A stretch of 64,000 nucleotides of DNA from Acidimicrobiia bacterium (GTDB taxonomy: Bacteria > Actinomycetota > Acidimicrobiia > Spongiisociales > UBA5794): contig JASJDZ010000001.1 in assembly GCA_030065575.1 (NCBI GenBank), positions 145,884-209,883 on the forward strand, given 5' to 3'. This document shows, piece after piece, positions 7,827-15,799 of the stretch (positions are counted from its first letter, which is position 1; each line of letters opens with the position of its first letter). The notes beneath the pieces are model-generated. The model worked only from the letters and a program-made list of their open reading frames with translations. It did no database searches and had not been told where the DNA came from. Made by a program: the position numbers and the translations under genes.

Positions 7827-8918
7827 TCAACTGCCCAGGAAGGCCCGGTCGTAGCGTGGTGCGACGACCTGCCAGTCGGCAGCAGCCATCCTGGGGCGCA
7901 GGGACTCTGCCGCACTGCGTCGAGCCTCGTCATTGGCGATTGCCCAGACCAGCTTGTCAACCAGATCCTCGTCGTCGCTGTAGAGACAATGCTCGTGGAG
8001 CTCCTCGGGGATCCGCTCCGGATAGACGAGGCGATCCGGCAGCACCGGGAAGGCGCCGGCGTAGATCGCTTCGGTGACGGAGATCCCGAAGTACTCGTGG
8101 CGGGCGGTGGAAACGACAATGTCGGAAGAGACCAGAAGCGAGGCGTACTCGCTCGGCTCGGCCCACCCGTAGTGAATGATGCGCTCGCCCAGCTCGCCCC
8201 GGAGAGCAACAAACTCCTCGGGATCGGTGGGGAACTGCTCGCCGGCGAGAATCACCTCGAACTCGGCACCGCGCTGCTGGAGCGCAATGAGCGCCGCTTT
8301 CAACTCTGCCGGGCCCTTGTCGTACTCCCAGCGCTGGTTCCAGACGATGCGGGGCACATCACCGGGACGCGCCTCGGCACGGTCGAGCCGGCGCAGGTCG
8401 ATGCCGACCGGCATCACCTCCGAGTGGGCCTCTACCTCAGCGATGAGCTCGTGCTGTTGGTAGTCGGGGAACTGCTTCAAGAACCTCGGTATGTCGGCGA
8501 ACCACTGGTCGTGGTGGTACTGCGAGTTGAACACAACGAGGTCGGCAGCCAGCATCGACGTCCAGTTGATCATCGGGTAGGTCAGGTCGACACGGTCTCG
8601 CGGGGACAGCGGATAGCCGAGCTGGTTCTCGTGCATGAACAGAATGACTCGCGCCGAGCCCACCGCAGAGCGGGCCAGACCGAGGAATCCCGGCACATTG
8701 AGCATGCTCGAGCACACGATCGCATCGAACTCACCGCTCTCTGCCGCCGCCGCCCGGAACTCGGCCGCCAGCGAGACGTGGGCACCGTGCATCCGCCACT
8801 TCCAGAATCGGTCGCGGTGCGAGATGACAGTGACGTCGTGCTCCGAGAAGCGCCGGTACCCGTCGGCCCAGGCCGCATGCGACCCCCCGAAGTACGGCTC
8901 AACGACGGCAACCCTCAT
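7827..8918 (-). CDS. DUF3524 glycosyltransferase (tRNA-queuosine mannosyltransferase-like)
   Basis: This is a 363-residue GT-B glycosyltransferase. The N-terminus VVEPYFGGSHAAW followed by RFWKWRMHGA matches the DUF3524 domain of the GTDC1/QTMAN family. The animal member of that family mannosylates queuosine in tRNA-Asp. The C-terminal glycosyltransferase family 1-like half has VWNQRWEYDKGP and VSTARHEYFGISVTEAIYAGAFPVLPD, the nucleotide-sugar-binding E-x7-E region. Family membership is clear to me; action on queuosine in this organism is inference, since no queuosine genes lie in the window. It converges on the putative nuclease gene. Confidence 0.8.
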   Translation of the reverse strand: MRVAVVEPYFGGSHAAWADGYRRFSEHDVTVISHRDRFWKWRMHGAHVSLAAEFRAAAAESGEFDAIVCSSMLNVPGFLGLARSAVGSARVILFMHENQLGYPLSPRDRVDLTYPMINWTSMLAADLVVFNSQYHHDQWFADIPRFLKQFPDYQQHELIAEVEAHSEVMPVGIDLRRLDRAEARPGDVPRIVWNQRWEYDKGPAELKAALIALQQRGAEFEVILAGEQFPTDPEEFVALRGELGERIIHYGWAEPSEYASLLVSSDIVVSTARHEYFGISVTEAIYAGAFPVLPDRLVYPERIPEELHEHCLYSDDEDLVDKLVWAIANDEARRSAAESLRPRMAAADWQVVAPRYDRAFLGS

Positions 8919-8961
8919 GGCGACACCATAGGCGGCCCACCGACCGGCCGCCTCCCCCTCT

Positions 8962-9081
8962 CATTTTGGCGTACATCAGGCCCGTATATGGGCCTCAGAT
9001 CCGCCAGAACGGGGAACTGTCGGCCCACTCTCGTTTTGGCGTACACCAGGCCCGCATATGGGCCTCAGATCCGCCAAAACG
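8962..9081. repeat. Two copies of the 50-bp double-palindrome repeat
   Basis: Copies lie at 8962-9011 and 9032-9081, a 70-bp period with a 20-bp spacer. Each has outer arms of the type GTTTTGGCG/CGCCAAAAC and an inner hairpin GGCCC-gnatat-GGGCC. The first copy has partly mismatched arms (ATTTTGGCG against CGCCAGAAC). The pair fills the gap between recR and the DUF3524 gene. The same element is at 19009-19128 and 30192-30523. Confidence 0.9.
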
Positions 9082-9099
9082 GAGCGGCGATGGCTTGGG

Positions 9100-9693
9100 C
9101 TAGATCTCTTTGCGGCCGGCGAGGGCGCGGCCGAGGGTGATTTCGTCGGCGTAGTCGAGGTCGCCACCGACGGGTAGGCCGCTGGCGAGACGCGATACCC
9201 GCACCCCGAGCGGCTTGAGAAGCCGGGCGATATAGAGAGCCGTTGTGTCTCCCTCCACCGTGGGGTTGGTCGCCACGATGACCTCGCCGATCGACTCCGC
9301 GTCGATACGGGCGACCAGTTCCTTCATCCTCAGCTGCTCAGGACCGATGCCGGCGATCGGCGAGATGGCGCCACCGAGCACGTGGTAGCGACCCGTGAAC
9401 TCCTGAGTGCGTTCGAGCACGGCGATGTCCTGAGCTCGCTCAACAACACAAACGGATGATGAGTCCCGACGCAGATCCAGGCAGATCGAGCACTCGATGT
9501 CGGCGGTGATGTTGAAGCACCGGTCGCAAAGACGCACCTGCTTGCGGAGGTCGATGATGGCGTGACCGAGACGCTCGGCATCGGCTTCGTCGATGTGCAG
9601 CAAGTGAAACGCCAGCCGTTGCGCGCTCTTCCGCCCGACGCCGGGCAGGCGCGCCAGTTCATCAACCAGACGTTGCACCGGCGGTTCGTACAT
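9100..9693 (-). CDS. recR: Recombination mediator RecR
   Basis: This 197-residue protein matches RecR along its full length. It has an N-terminal helix-hairpin-helix (LARLPGVGRKSAQRLAFHLL), a four-cysteine zinc finger (CDRC and CSIC, residues about 57-72) and a Toprim domain ending in the ASGLPVGGDLDYADEITLGRAL motif. With RecF and RecO, RecR loads RecA at gapped DNA. Its ATG overlaps the ybaB stop (TGATG), giving the conserved dnaX-ybaB-recR order on this strand. Confidence 0.97.
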   Translation of the reverse strand: MYEPPVQRLVDELARLPGVGRKSAQRLAFHLLHIDEADAERLGHAIIDLRKQVRLCDRCFNITADIECSICLDLRRDSSSVCVVERAQDIAVLERTQEFTGRYHVLGGAISPIAGIGPEQLRMKELVARIDAESIGEVIVATNPTVEGDTTALYIARLLKPLGVRVSRLASGLPVGGDLDYADEITLGRALAGRKEI

Positions 9694-10019
9694 CAGCCGA
9701 GCAGACCGCCGAGATCCATACCTCCCGCCAGGCCACCCATGGCGGCACCCGCATCATCTGATGCCATCTTCATGGCCGCGTTGACGGCAGCAACAACGAG
9801 GTCACCCGCCATCTCGGGATCATCCGGATCGAGGACTGCCGGATCGAATTCGACGGAAACCAGGTCTCCGCTTCCTTTGACTACGGCTTTGACAACACCG
9901 CCGCCGGCGGTGGCCTCGTAGGTGCGCTCGGCCAGATCGGCCTGCGCCTTTGCCATCTCTTCCTGCATCTTCTGCGCCTGTTGCATGAGCTGGCGCATGT
10001 CTTTTGGCATTCGTCCCAT
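9693..10019 (-). CDS. ybaB: YbaB/EbfC family nucleoid-associated protein
   Basis: This is a 108-residue small DNA-binding protein with the family pattern: an N-terminal amphipathic helix (MRQLMQQAQKMQEEMAKAQ), a beta sheet including YEATAGGGVVKAVVKGSGDLVSVEFDP, and a C-terminal helix. YbaB dimers bind DNA and act as nucleoid proteins or regulators. The first of several possible Met starts is used. The gene is translationally coupled to recR and separated from dnaX by a repeat-filled gap. Confidence 0.95.
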   Translation of the reverse strand: MGRMPKDMRQLMQQAQKMQEEMAKAQADLAERTYEATAGGGVVKAVVKGSGDLVSVEFDPAVLDPDDPEMAGDLVVAAVNAAMKMASDDAGAAMGGLAGGMDLGGLLG

Positions 10020-10100
10020 AGGAGAGAGGGTAGAGGACGACGGGGGATGGCGGTGTCACTAGCTGATTCCGACTCAAGGCGAACCCGCAAGGCGAGTCGG

Positions 10101-10357
10101 CCGGAGGCAAACTCACACGAACCCGCAAAGCGAGTCGCTGGAGTTCAACCTCGCCGCAGGAGAGGCGGCATCAGAACTCCAGGCTCATTGCAGCCCTTGC
10201 CCGAGTTTGCCGGAGGCAAACTCACACGAACTCGCAAAGCGAGTCGCTGGAGTTCGACCTCTCCGCAGGAGAGGCGGCATCAGAACTCCATGCTCATTGC
10301 AGCCCTTGCCCGAGTTTGCCGGAGGCAAACTCACACGAACTCGCAGGGCGAGTTCGC
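10101..10357. repeat. 109-bp tandem repeat between dnaX and ybaB
   Basis: Two nearly identical 109-bp units start at 10101 and 10210. A third, truncated unit (10319-10357) runs into the dnaX stop. A partial flanking copy lies near 10073-10100. Each unit carries internal inverted repeats: GACTCGC/GCGAGTT-type arms, a GGAGTTC/GAACTCC stem and a CCTCTCC-gca-GGAGAGG hairpin. It fills the 338-bp dnaX-ybaB gap, where I see no gene. Confidence 0.9.
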
Positions 10358-12145
10358 CTACTCAACAACCTCGCCGTCGAGCATGTCCACAACAAGCTCC
10401 GTCGGGTCGATAGCCCCTTCCTCGTCATCCTCAAGATCGCTCTTGTCGGGAGCCCGGGGAGGCTCCGGGGGCGGGGCAGCTGCCTCGACTTCGGCCGTCT
10501 TCGCCGCAAACTCCGGGACGATGTTGACCCCGGTGAACTGGGCGGAAGCCTGGGTAAGCAGCTCGTGCAGCGCAGTATCCGTCTTCAACCTCTCCAAATG
10601 GAAAGGCAGGTGATCCGGCAGCTGGAACACGACCGTTGTGCCCTCCACCGAGACCGGAGCCGCCTCGAGCAGGAGCGCATGTTTCGACACTCCGGCGAGG
10701 TCCCGCATCCGGGCGGCTATGGCCGGCCAGGCCGACTCATAGGTAGCAAGGTCGAGAGAGGTTGGCTCCTGAGGGGGAGGCGTTGCCTGCTGCTGGGGCG
10801 TCGCTGCCGCCGGCTCTGGCGCCGGCTGTGGTGTGCGGCCTGCCGACTGTGGATGGCCCTTAGCCTCCTCTTGCTTCCCGGCCGGAGCTGCAGCGGGCTC
10901 AGACGAATCTGACACGCGCGCCTTTGTGCGCACGACCGGCTCGCTCGCTGCCGGCTGCTGGGGCGGTTCCAACGTGGGCGTGGCCGCGGGGGCGCTGCTC
11001 TGTTGCTCGAGCCGCTCCAATCGAACAGCCAGAGCTTCCGCGTCAACAGCTGTCTCGGGCCTGGTCAGCCGGATGAGCGTTAGCTCGGTCACCAGCCGCT
11101 CCTCTCTCCCCTGACGGAGGTGGAGAAGGGCTTCCGACAGCTGATCGACCGCCCGCAGGACCTCGGCTGCGGAGAGAACCTGGGCCTGGCGCCGCCATTC
11201 CTCGATGACGTCTACAGGCTCATCGGCGATCTCCTCGAGATTTGGCGCGTACTGAGCAAGGAAGACGCCGCGGAAGAACCCCATGGCCTCAGCTACAAAC
11301 CGGCGCAGATCGCCACCGCGAGCCGCCAGTTCGGAAACGAGAGTCAATGCGCCCGGAGCATCCTGCTGAGCGATGGCCGTGGCGAGGCGCGAGAAAGCAT
11401 CCCGATCGGCAAGCCCAAGAGCTCGGGCCACTGTGTCGGCAGCGACGCTTCCCCCACCGAGCGCGGCCACCTGTTCGAGCAAGCTCATTGCGTCACGGAC
11501 AGACCCTTTGGCGTGAGTGGCGACACTGGCGAGGCCATCGGCAGACGCATCGAAGCCCTCTCGGGAGGCGATTCCCCGCAGGTGGTCGATGAGCACTTCG
11601 CTCGGCACCGGGAGGAAGTCGAACCGCTGCGCCCGGCTTCTGATCGTATCGAGCAACTTGTACGGCTCGGTAGTCGCCAGAACAAACACGACGTGCTCCG
11701 GCGGCTCCTCCAGCGTCTTGAGTAGGGCATTCCCTGCGGCTCGGGAGAGCATGTGAGCCTCGTCGAGGATGTACACCTTGCGGGAACCCCCGGCGACGGC
11801 AACGGTGCCGACGTTGGCTCGTATCTCGCGCACGTCCTCCACCTTGTTGTGCGACGCTGCGTCGAGCTCGATCACATCCAGCGAGTTGCCCTCGGCCACC
11901 GATGAACAGGAAACACAGTCGTTGCAGGGCTCGCCGTCGGGAAAGCGTTTTGGGCAGTTCAGCGACTTCGCCAGTAGCCGTGCGGTTGTTGTCTTGCCGG
12001 TTCCGCGCGGCCCGGCGAAGAGGTAAGCGTGGGCGACCTTCTCATCGACGACCTCGCGCGCCAGGGTGCGGGTTACGTGGTCCTGACCGACAACTTCATC
12101 AAATCGTTGCGGCCGATACTTGCGATAGAGCGCCTGGTAGTCCAT
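10358..12145 (-). CDS. dnaX: DNA polymerase III subunit gamma/tau
   Basis: This is a 595-residue clamp-loader ATPase. The N-terminus YRKYRPQRFDEVVGQDHV is canonical. Walker A is GPRGTGKTTTARLLAK. The four-cysteine zinc module (CPKRFPDGEPCNDCVSC) and the DEAH box (VYILDEAHML) follow, then an SRC-like motif (DTIRSRAQRFDF). After residue 380 comes a Pro/Ala/Gln-rich linker and a tau-like C-terminal domain that would contact the polymerase core. I saw no obvious frameshift signal for making a short gamma form. It heads the dnaX-ybaB-recR cluster. Confidence 0.97.
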   Translation of the reverse strand: MDYQALYRKYRPQRFDEVVGQDHVTRTLAREVVDEKVAHAYLFAGPRGTGKTTTARLLAKSLNCPKRFPDGEPCNDCVSCSSVAEGNSLDVIELDAASHNKVEDVREIRANVGTVAVAGGSRKVYILDEAHMLSRAAGNALLKTLEEPPEHVVFVLATTEPYKLLDTIRSRAQRFDFLPVPSEVLIDHLRGIASREGFDASADGLASVATHAKGSVRDAMSLLEQVAALGGGSVAADTVARALGLADRDAFSRLATAIAQQDAPGALTLVSELAARGGDLRRFVAEAMGFFRGVFLAQYAPNLEEIADEPVDVIEEWRRQAQVLSAAEVLRAVDQLSEALLHLRQGREERLVTELTLIRLTRPETAVDAEALAVRLERLEQQSSAPAATPTLEPPQQPAASEPVVRTKARVSDSSEPAAAPAGKQEEAKGHPQSAGRTPQPAPEPAAATPQQQATPPPQEPTSLDLATYESAWPAIAARMRDLAGVSKHALLLEAAPVSVEGTTVVFQLPDHLPFHLERLKTDTALHELLTQASAQFTGVNIVPEFAAKTAEVEAAAPPPEPPRAPDKSDLEDDEEGAIDPTELVVDMLDGEVVE

Positions 12146-12184
12146 TGCGGCGATGGTAACCGAGGCCGGTGACAGATCGCCGGG

Positions 12185-12204
12185 AAATCACACGCGTGTG
12201 ATTT
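12185..12204. promoter_or_regulatory. 20-bp perfect palindrome between divergent genes
   Basis: AAATCACACG followed by its exact complement forms a 20-bp perfect palindrome 40 nt upstream of dnaX and 22 nt upstream of the DUF3152 gene. The length, symmetry and position suggest a protein-binding operator for one or both promoters. I do not recognise the binding factor. Confidence 0.5.
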
Positions 12205-12225
12205 GATTGGGCTTACCCTCCCCCT

Positions 12226-13074
12226 GTGAGTACTCCCCCGGGGCAAAGTCGGTCGTCGCGCTCCTTGTTCCGAACTGCCGTTTTCTTCTCGACTCTCTTT
12301 GCGTCGATCGTGACTTCAACTGCCGTGACCGGCCTCGATCCGGGGGAAGGCGCAATTTCAGAGCCGCAGCCGATCTTGATCGGTAGCGAACCCTTGGGCA
12401 ACGGGCCCTTGCTCCCACCGGGTCTCGAGATCTCCGACGACGGATGTGGCGCCTATTTAGCCGACTACTGCGTCGAAATCCCGATCCGTAGCGCCGGTGT
12501 ACGAGCGGGCAACCCTGATGAGGTTCGATCTTGCTCCACGGGCGATGACCATGAGCCTGCGGGGTCGTTGGAGGTGGTCGCCGCCCCGGCATCAGCGCCG
12601 TCGTCCGGCTCAATCCGGGTGAGGATCGAGGTCGAGGCAGGTCTGCAGATCGACGGTGAGTGCTTCGCCGACGAGGTGATGAGCATCCTGCGCAATCCGA
12701 GGGGATGGCAGGCGATCGATGACGTGGTCTTTGAGCAGACAGACGGGGACAGATCTGATCTGCGCCTGATCCTCGCCTCCCCCGACCGGACCGATGCCCT
12801 TTGCCACCCGGCACGAACCGTTGGGCGCTTCTCGTGCCGCAAGCAGGACTCCGTCATTTTGAACCTCATGCGATGGGAGTCGGGGACCGATGATTACTCA
12901 GACGACCTGTCCAGTTACCGGACCTACCTAGTGAATCACGAAGTAGGCCACTTCCTGGGTCGCGGGCATCTCCGGTGCCCCGGGCCCGGGGAGTTGGCGC
13001 CGGTGATGATGCAGCAGACAAAAGGACTGGGCGAGTGCGAGCCCAATGGATGGCCGACAAAGGATGAGAGCTAA
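12226..13074 (+). CDS. Secreted DUF3152 protein, putative metallopeptidase
   Basis: This is a 282-residue protein with an N-terminal hydrophobic signal or anchor (residues about 14-36). The C-terminal DUF3152 domain, typical of actinobacteria, includes YLVNHEVGHFLGRGH, an HExxH-type zinc site with a third histidine in metzincin-like spacing, followed by CPGPGELAPVMMQQTKG. The zinc motif suggests peptidase activity, though I know of no characterised member. The GTG start has little visible ribosome-binding site. It is divergent from dnaX across a 20-bp palindrome, and the nucleotidase gene follows 2 nt later. Confidence 0.85.
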   Translation: MSTPPGQSRSSRSLFRTAVFFSTLFASIVTSTAVTGLDPGEGAISEPQPILIGSEPLGNGPLLPPGLEISDDGCGAYLADYCVEIPIRSAGVRAGNPDEVRSCSTGDDHEPAGSLEVVAAPASAPSSGSIRVRIEVEAGLQIDGECFADEVMSILRNPRGWQAIDDVVFEQTDGDRSDLRLILASPDRTDALCHPARTVGRFSCRKQDSVILNLMRWESGTDDYSDDLSSYRTYLVNHEVGHFLGRGHLRCPGPGELAPVMMQQTKGLGECEPNGWPTKDES

Positions 13075-13076
13075 GC

Positions 13077-13652
13077 ATGCGTCTCGGAATTGATCTTGAT
13101 GGTGTAGTCGCCAACTTCGTGCGGGGCTGGATGCTCCGCTACAACATGGATTTTGGAACCAACCTGACCGAGGAACAGGTCGACCGCTGGGATGCAGCCC
13201 GTGATCTGACTCATTTCACCGATCTGGTCGACTTCTGGCAGTGGGCCGGAGCGTCGGGCCACGGGCCGACCGTATTCCGCAGTCTCGAGCCCTACCCCGA
13301 CTCGCTGGAGGCCTTGAACCACCTTGCGGCTTGTCACGACATCGTCATTCTCAGCATGAAGCCAGATTGGGCGGCAGCCGACACCTACGCATGGATTGCC
13401 GAACACCGGATCCCGACCCGCGAGGTGCATCTTCTCAGGGACAAGTGGCTCGTCCCGTGTGATGTATATCTGGATGACTCGCCGATCGCCCTACCCGGCC
13501 TGCTCAACAAGCAGCCGCAGGCGATCGTATGCCGGTACGTGCGGCCCTGGAACGAACCGCTGGAAGGTGCGGTTGACATCCACAACTGGCAGGAATTTGC
13601 CAGCCTGGTTGATCGGATCAAGGACGACCGCGACTGCCAGAAACGGGAATGA
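13077..13652 (+). CDS. HAD-family 5'(3')-deoxyribonucleotidase-like phosphatase
   Basis: This 191-residue protein begins with the HAD nucleophile motif GIDLDGVVANF (DxDGV). Later segments VILSMKPDW (Ser motif II) and CDVYLDDSPIAL (acidic motif) fit the 5'-nucleotidase C-type HAD branch, which removes phosphate from nucleoside monophosphates. The start follows the DUF3152 stop by 2 nt, so the two are probably co-transcribed. The exact substrate is not fixed by sequence. Confidence 0.82.
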   Translation: MRLGIDLDGVVANFVRGWMLRYNMDFGTNLTEEQVDRWDAARDLTHFTDLVDFWQWAGASGHGPTVFRSLEPYPDSLEALNHLAACHDIVILSMKPDWAAADTYAWIAEHRIPTREVHLLRDKWLVPCDVYLDDSPIALPGLLNKQPQAIVCRYVRPWNEPLEGAVDIHNWQEFASLVDRIKDDRDCQKRE

Positions 13653-13781
13653 CCCGATAGGCCCATTCGGAAGTCGCGAAAAGGCCCAATACCAAATGGG
13701 CGGAGTCGCTCTGAAGGTCTAGTCTTGTGCTGTAACCCAATGCGAAACACACATGGGCTAACCAAAGGGAGTGCATTCGCA

Positions 13782-14915
13782 ATGACTATTCGCAAGATAC
13801 TTGCATTGCTTGCCGTCCTTGCATTGTTTGTCGCAGCATGCGGCGACAGTGACGAGGGTGGCGACGAAACGACAGCTGCACCGACAACCGCAGCGCCGAC
13901 GACCGAGGCTCCAACCACGACCGAGGCGCCGACCACGACTGCGGCTCCAACGACGACAGAAGCGCCGGCACCGACCATCGGTACCGCCGACAATCCGATC
14001 GAGGTCTTGTTCGTTCCTTCGGTCAGTGCTGAAGAGATCATCGCCGGTGGCGATCTTCTCAAGGAGGCTCTGAACGAGGCCACGGGTCTCGAGTTCAACG
14101 TTGCGGTGGGTACTTCGTACGCATCGACCATCGAGGAAATGTGCGCCTCTCCGGATAACACCATTGGGTTCATCCCGGCGCAGGGTTACGTCCTCGCCAG
14201 CGACCTGTGCGGCGTTGAGATGGCACTGAAGTCGCTCCGGTTCGGCTACACGGAGTACTGGACCCAGTTCATCGTGCCGCGCGAGAGCGATGCGAATGAT
14301 CTGTTCGACTTCGCCGGCAAGAAGTGGGCATATCCGGACGCGACCTCGACTTCCGGCTTCCTGGTTCCCTCGGGTCTCTTCGAGCGGTTCGCCATCAAGC
14401 CGTCCGAGTCCTTCGAGGCAGGCGGTCACACGGCCGTCGTCCGTGCGGTCTACAACGGTGAGGCCGACTTCGGCACGACGTTCTACAGCCCGGTCATCGA
14501 CGCTGATCGCAATGTGTTCAATGAGAACTTCCTCACCAGCCCGGACGTAACCGCGGAGAATGTCGAGGCCTGCGTTCTCGATGCCGACGGTCAGATTGAC
14601 TGCAACGGTGAGTTCCCGCGCGATGCCCGGCGCAACATTCGGGAAGAGAACCCGGACGTCATCCAGAAGGTGAAGATCGTGACTCTGTCCGATCCGATCC
14701 CGAACGACGGCATGGCCTTCGGCCCGGACTTCCCCGATGATCTCAAGGCACAGATCGTCGATGCGATGATTGCATTCGCCGAGAACGATCCGGATACGTT
14801 CGCACAAGCCTTCGATGCTTACAGCTGGAACGGTCTTGCTACCACGGACGACTCCGAGTTCGACTCGATTCGGGCCCTGCTGCAGGCGCTCGATTTCACG
14901 ATCGACGACTTCTAA
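13782..14915 (+). CDS. phnD: Phosphonate/phosphite-type ABC transporter substrate-binding lipoprotein
   Basis: This is a periplasmic-binding-type lipoprotein of about 377 residues. Its signal peptide ends in a lipobox (LFVAAC), followed by a Thr/Ala/Pro/Glu-rich low-complexity linker (residues about 25-65). The PhnD-like fold contains VLFVPSVSAEEIIAGGDLLKEAL and AYPDATSTSGFLVPS. The ATG at 13782 is preferred because it places the signal correctly and follows AAGGGAG. The gene precedes phnC and phnE, with a strong hairpin at 14962-14991 that may lower downstream transcription. Phosphonate, phosphite or phosphate-like ligands are possible; no C-P lyase genes are present. Confidence 0.9.
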   Translation: MTIRKILALLAVLALFVAACGDSDEGGDETTAAPTTAAPTTEAPTTTEAPTTTAAPTTTEAPAPTIGTADNPIEVLFVPSVSAEEIIAGGDLLKEALNEATGLEFNVAVGTSYASTIEEMCASPDNTIGFIPAQGYVLASDLCGVEMALKSLRFGYTEYWTQFIVPRESDANDLFDFAGKKWAYPDATSTSGFLVPSGLFERFAIKPSESFEAGGHTAVVRAVYNGEADFGTTFYSPVIDADRNVFNENFLTSPDVTAENVEACVLDADGQIDCNGEFPRDARRNIREENPDVIQKVKIVTLSDPIPNDGMAFGPDFPDDLKAQIVDAMIAFAENDPDTFAQAFDAYSWNGLATTDDSEFDSIRALLQALDFTIDDF

Positions 14916-14961
14916 ACAACACGCGGGACTGGGCGTAAGCTCAGATCCGACCATATTGAGA

Positions 14962-14991
14962 ATACGGGCGGGCCTCAGGGCCCGCCCGTAT
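14962..14991 (+). terminator. Strong hairpin between phnD and phnC
   Basis: A perfect 13-bp stem (ATACGGGCGGGCC with its complement) and 4-nt loop is followed by CGCATTTTC. Lying between the binding-protein gene and the ATPase gene, it probably ends most transcripts after phnD or protects the phnD mRNA. That would give more binding protein than membrane complex. Confidence 0.75.
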
Positions 14992-15046
14992 CGCATTTTC
15001 GGGGCACAATCGCTTGAATGGCGTGTACGCGTGAGGAAGGTGGTCT

Positions 15047-15799
15047 GTGCTCAAAGTCGAACACCTGACCAAGATCTACGAAGGGGGCACGCTTGCCCTC
15101 GAGGATGTGTCGTTTGAGGTCAAGGACGGGGAGTTCCTTGCTGTCATCGGCCTCTCTGGATCGGGCAAATCAACGTTGCTCCGATGCATCAACCGCTTGA
15201 TCGAGCCAACCGAGGGCCGAATCACTTGGAACGGCGTCGACATCACCAACGCCTCCCAGGAGGATTTGCGCAGGATCCGGCGCCGCATCGGAATGGTGTT
15301 CCAGCACTTCAACCTGGTCAGTCGGTCCAAAGTCACCACCAACGTTCTCTCCGGACGGCTCGGGTACACCAACCCGGCCTACTCGCTGATCAACCGGTTC
15401 GCCAAGGACGATCACGCGCGAGCACAGGCCCAACTGGAGCGAGTCGGCCTGACCGATCGTGACGACCATCGGGCCGACGCGTTGAGCGGCGGTCAGCAAC
15501 AGCGGGTGGGGATCGCCCGGGCAATGATCCAGGAACCGGAGATGATCCTCGCCGACGAGCCCGTCGCCAGCCTCGATCCGGTTCTTGCCCACTCCATCAT
15601 GCAGTACCTAGAGCAGATCAATCAGGAGGACAAGGTAACGATCCTCTGCAGTCTGCACTTCCTCGATCTTGTCGAGAAGTACTCGCAACGCGTGATCGCT
15701 CTCAACGACGGGAAGCTGGTCTTCGAAGGCACGGCCGCCGAGTTGGACGACGAGCGGTTCAAGGATATCTACGGACGGGAGGCTGAGCGCATTGGCTAA
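15047..15799 (+). CDS. phnC: Phosphonate-type ABC transporter ATP-binding protein
   Basis: This 250-residue ABC ATPase has all the key motifs: Walker A GLSGSGKST (about residues 35-43), Q-loop FQHFNLV, signature LSGGQQQR and Walker B MILADEP. The insert VLSGRLGYTNPAYSLINRF is characteristic of PhnC-type ATPases. It has a GTG start. It powers uptake with the overlapping permease; its stop overlaps the permease TTG by 8 nt. Confidence 0.93.
   Translation: MLKVEHLTKIYEGGTLALEDVSFEVKDGEFLAVIGLSGSGKSTLLRCINRLIEPTEGRITWNGVDITNASQEDLRRIRRRIGMVFQHFNLVSRSKVTTNVLSGRLGYTNPAYSLINRFAKDDHARAQAQLERVGLTDRDDHRADALSGGQQQRVGIARAMIQEPEMILADEPVASLDPVLAHSIMQYLEQINQEDKVTILCSLHFLDLVEKYSQRVIALNDGKLVFEGTAAELDDERFKDIYGREAERIG

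Noticed and set aside
7656..9140. Plus-strand frame of 494 residues across the glycosyltransferase region
   Set aside because: It lies opposite a strong DUF3524 glycosyltransferase and runs through the palindromic repeats. Its composition is that of a reverse-strand shadow.
12146..12225. SRP RNA or tRNA gene beside dnaX
   Set aside because: These RNAs can lie near dnaX, but the 80-bp gap has only the 20-bp palindrome and no SRP or tRNA fold.
13758..14996. Long open frame of 412 residues opposite the phnD gene
   Set aside because: It is antisense to a clear lipoprotein gene with signal peptide and family motifs. Long antisense frames are common in high-GC DNA, and this one shows no domain.
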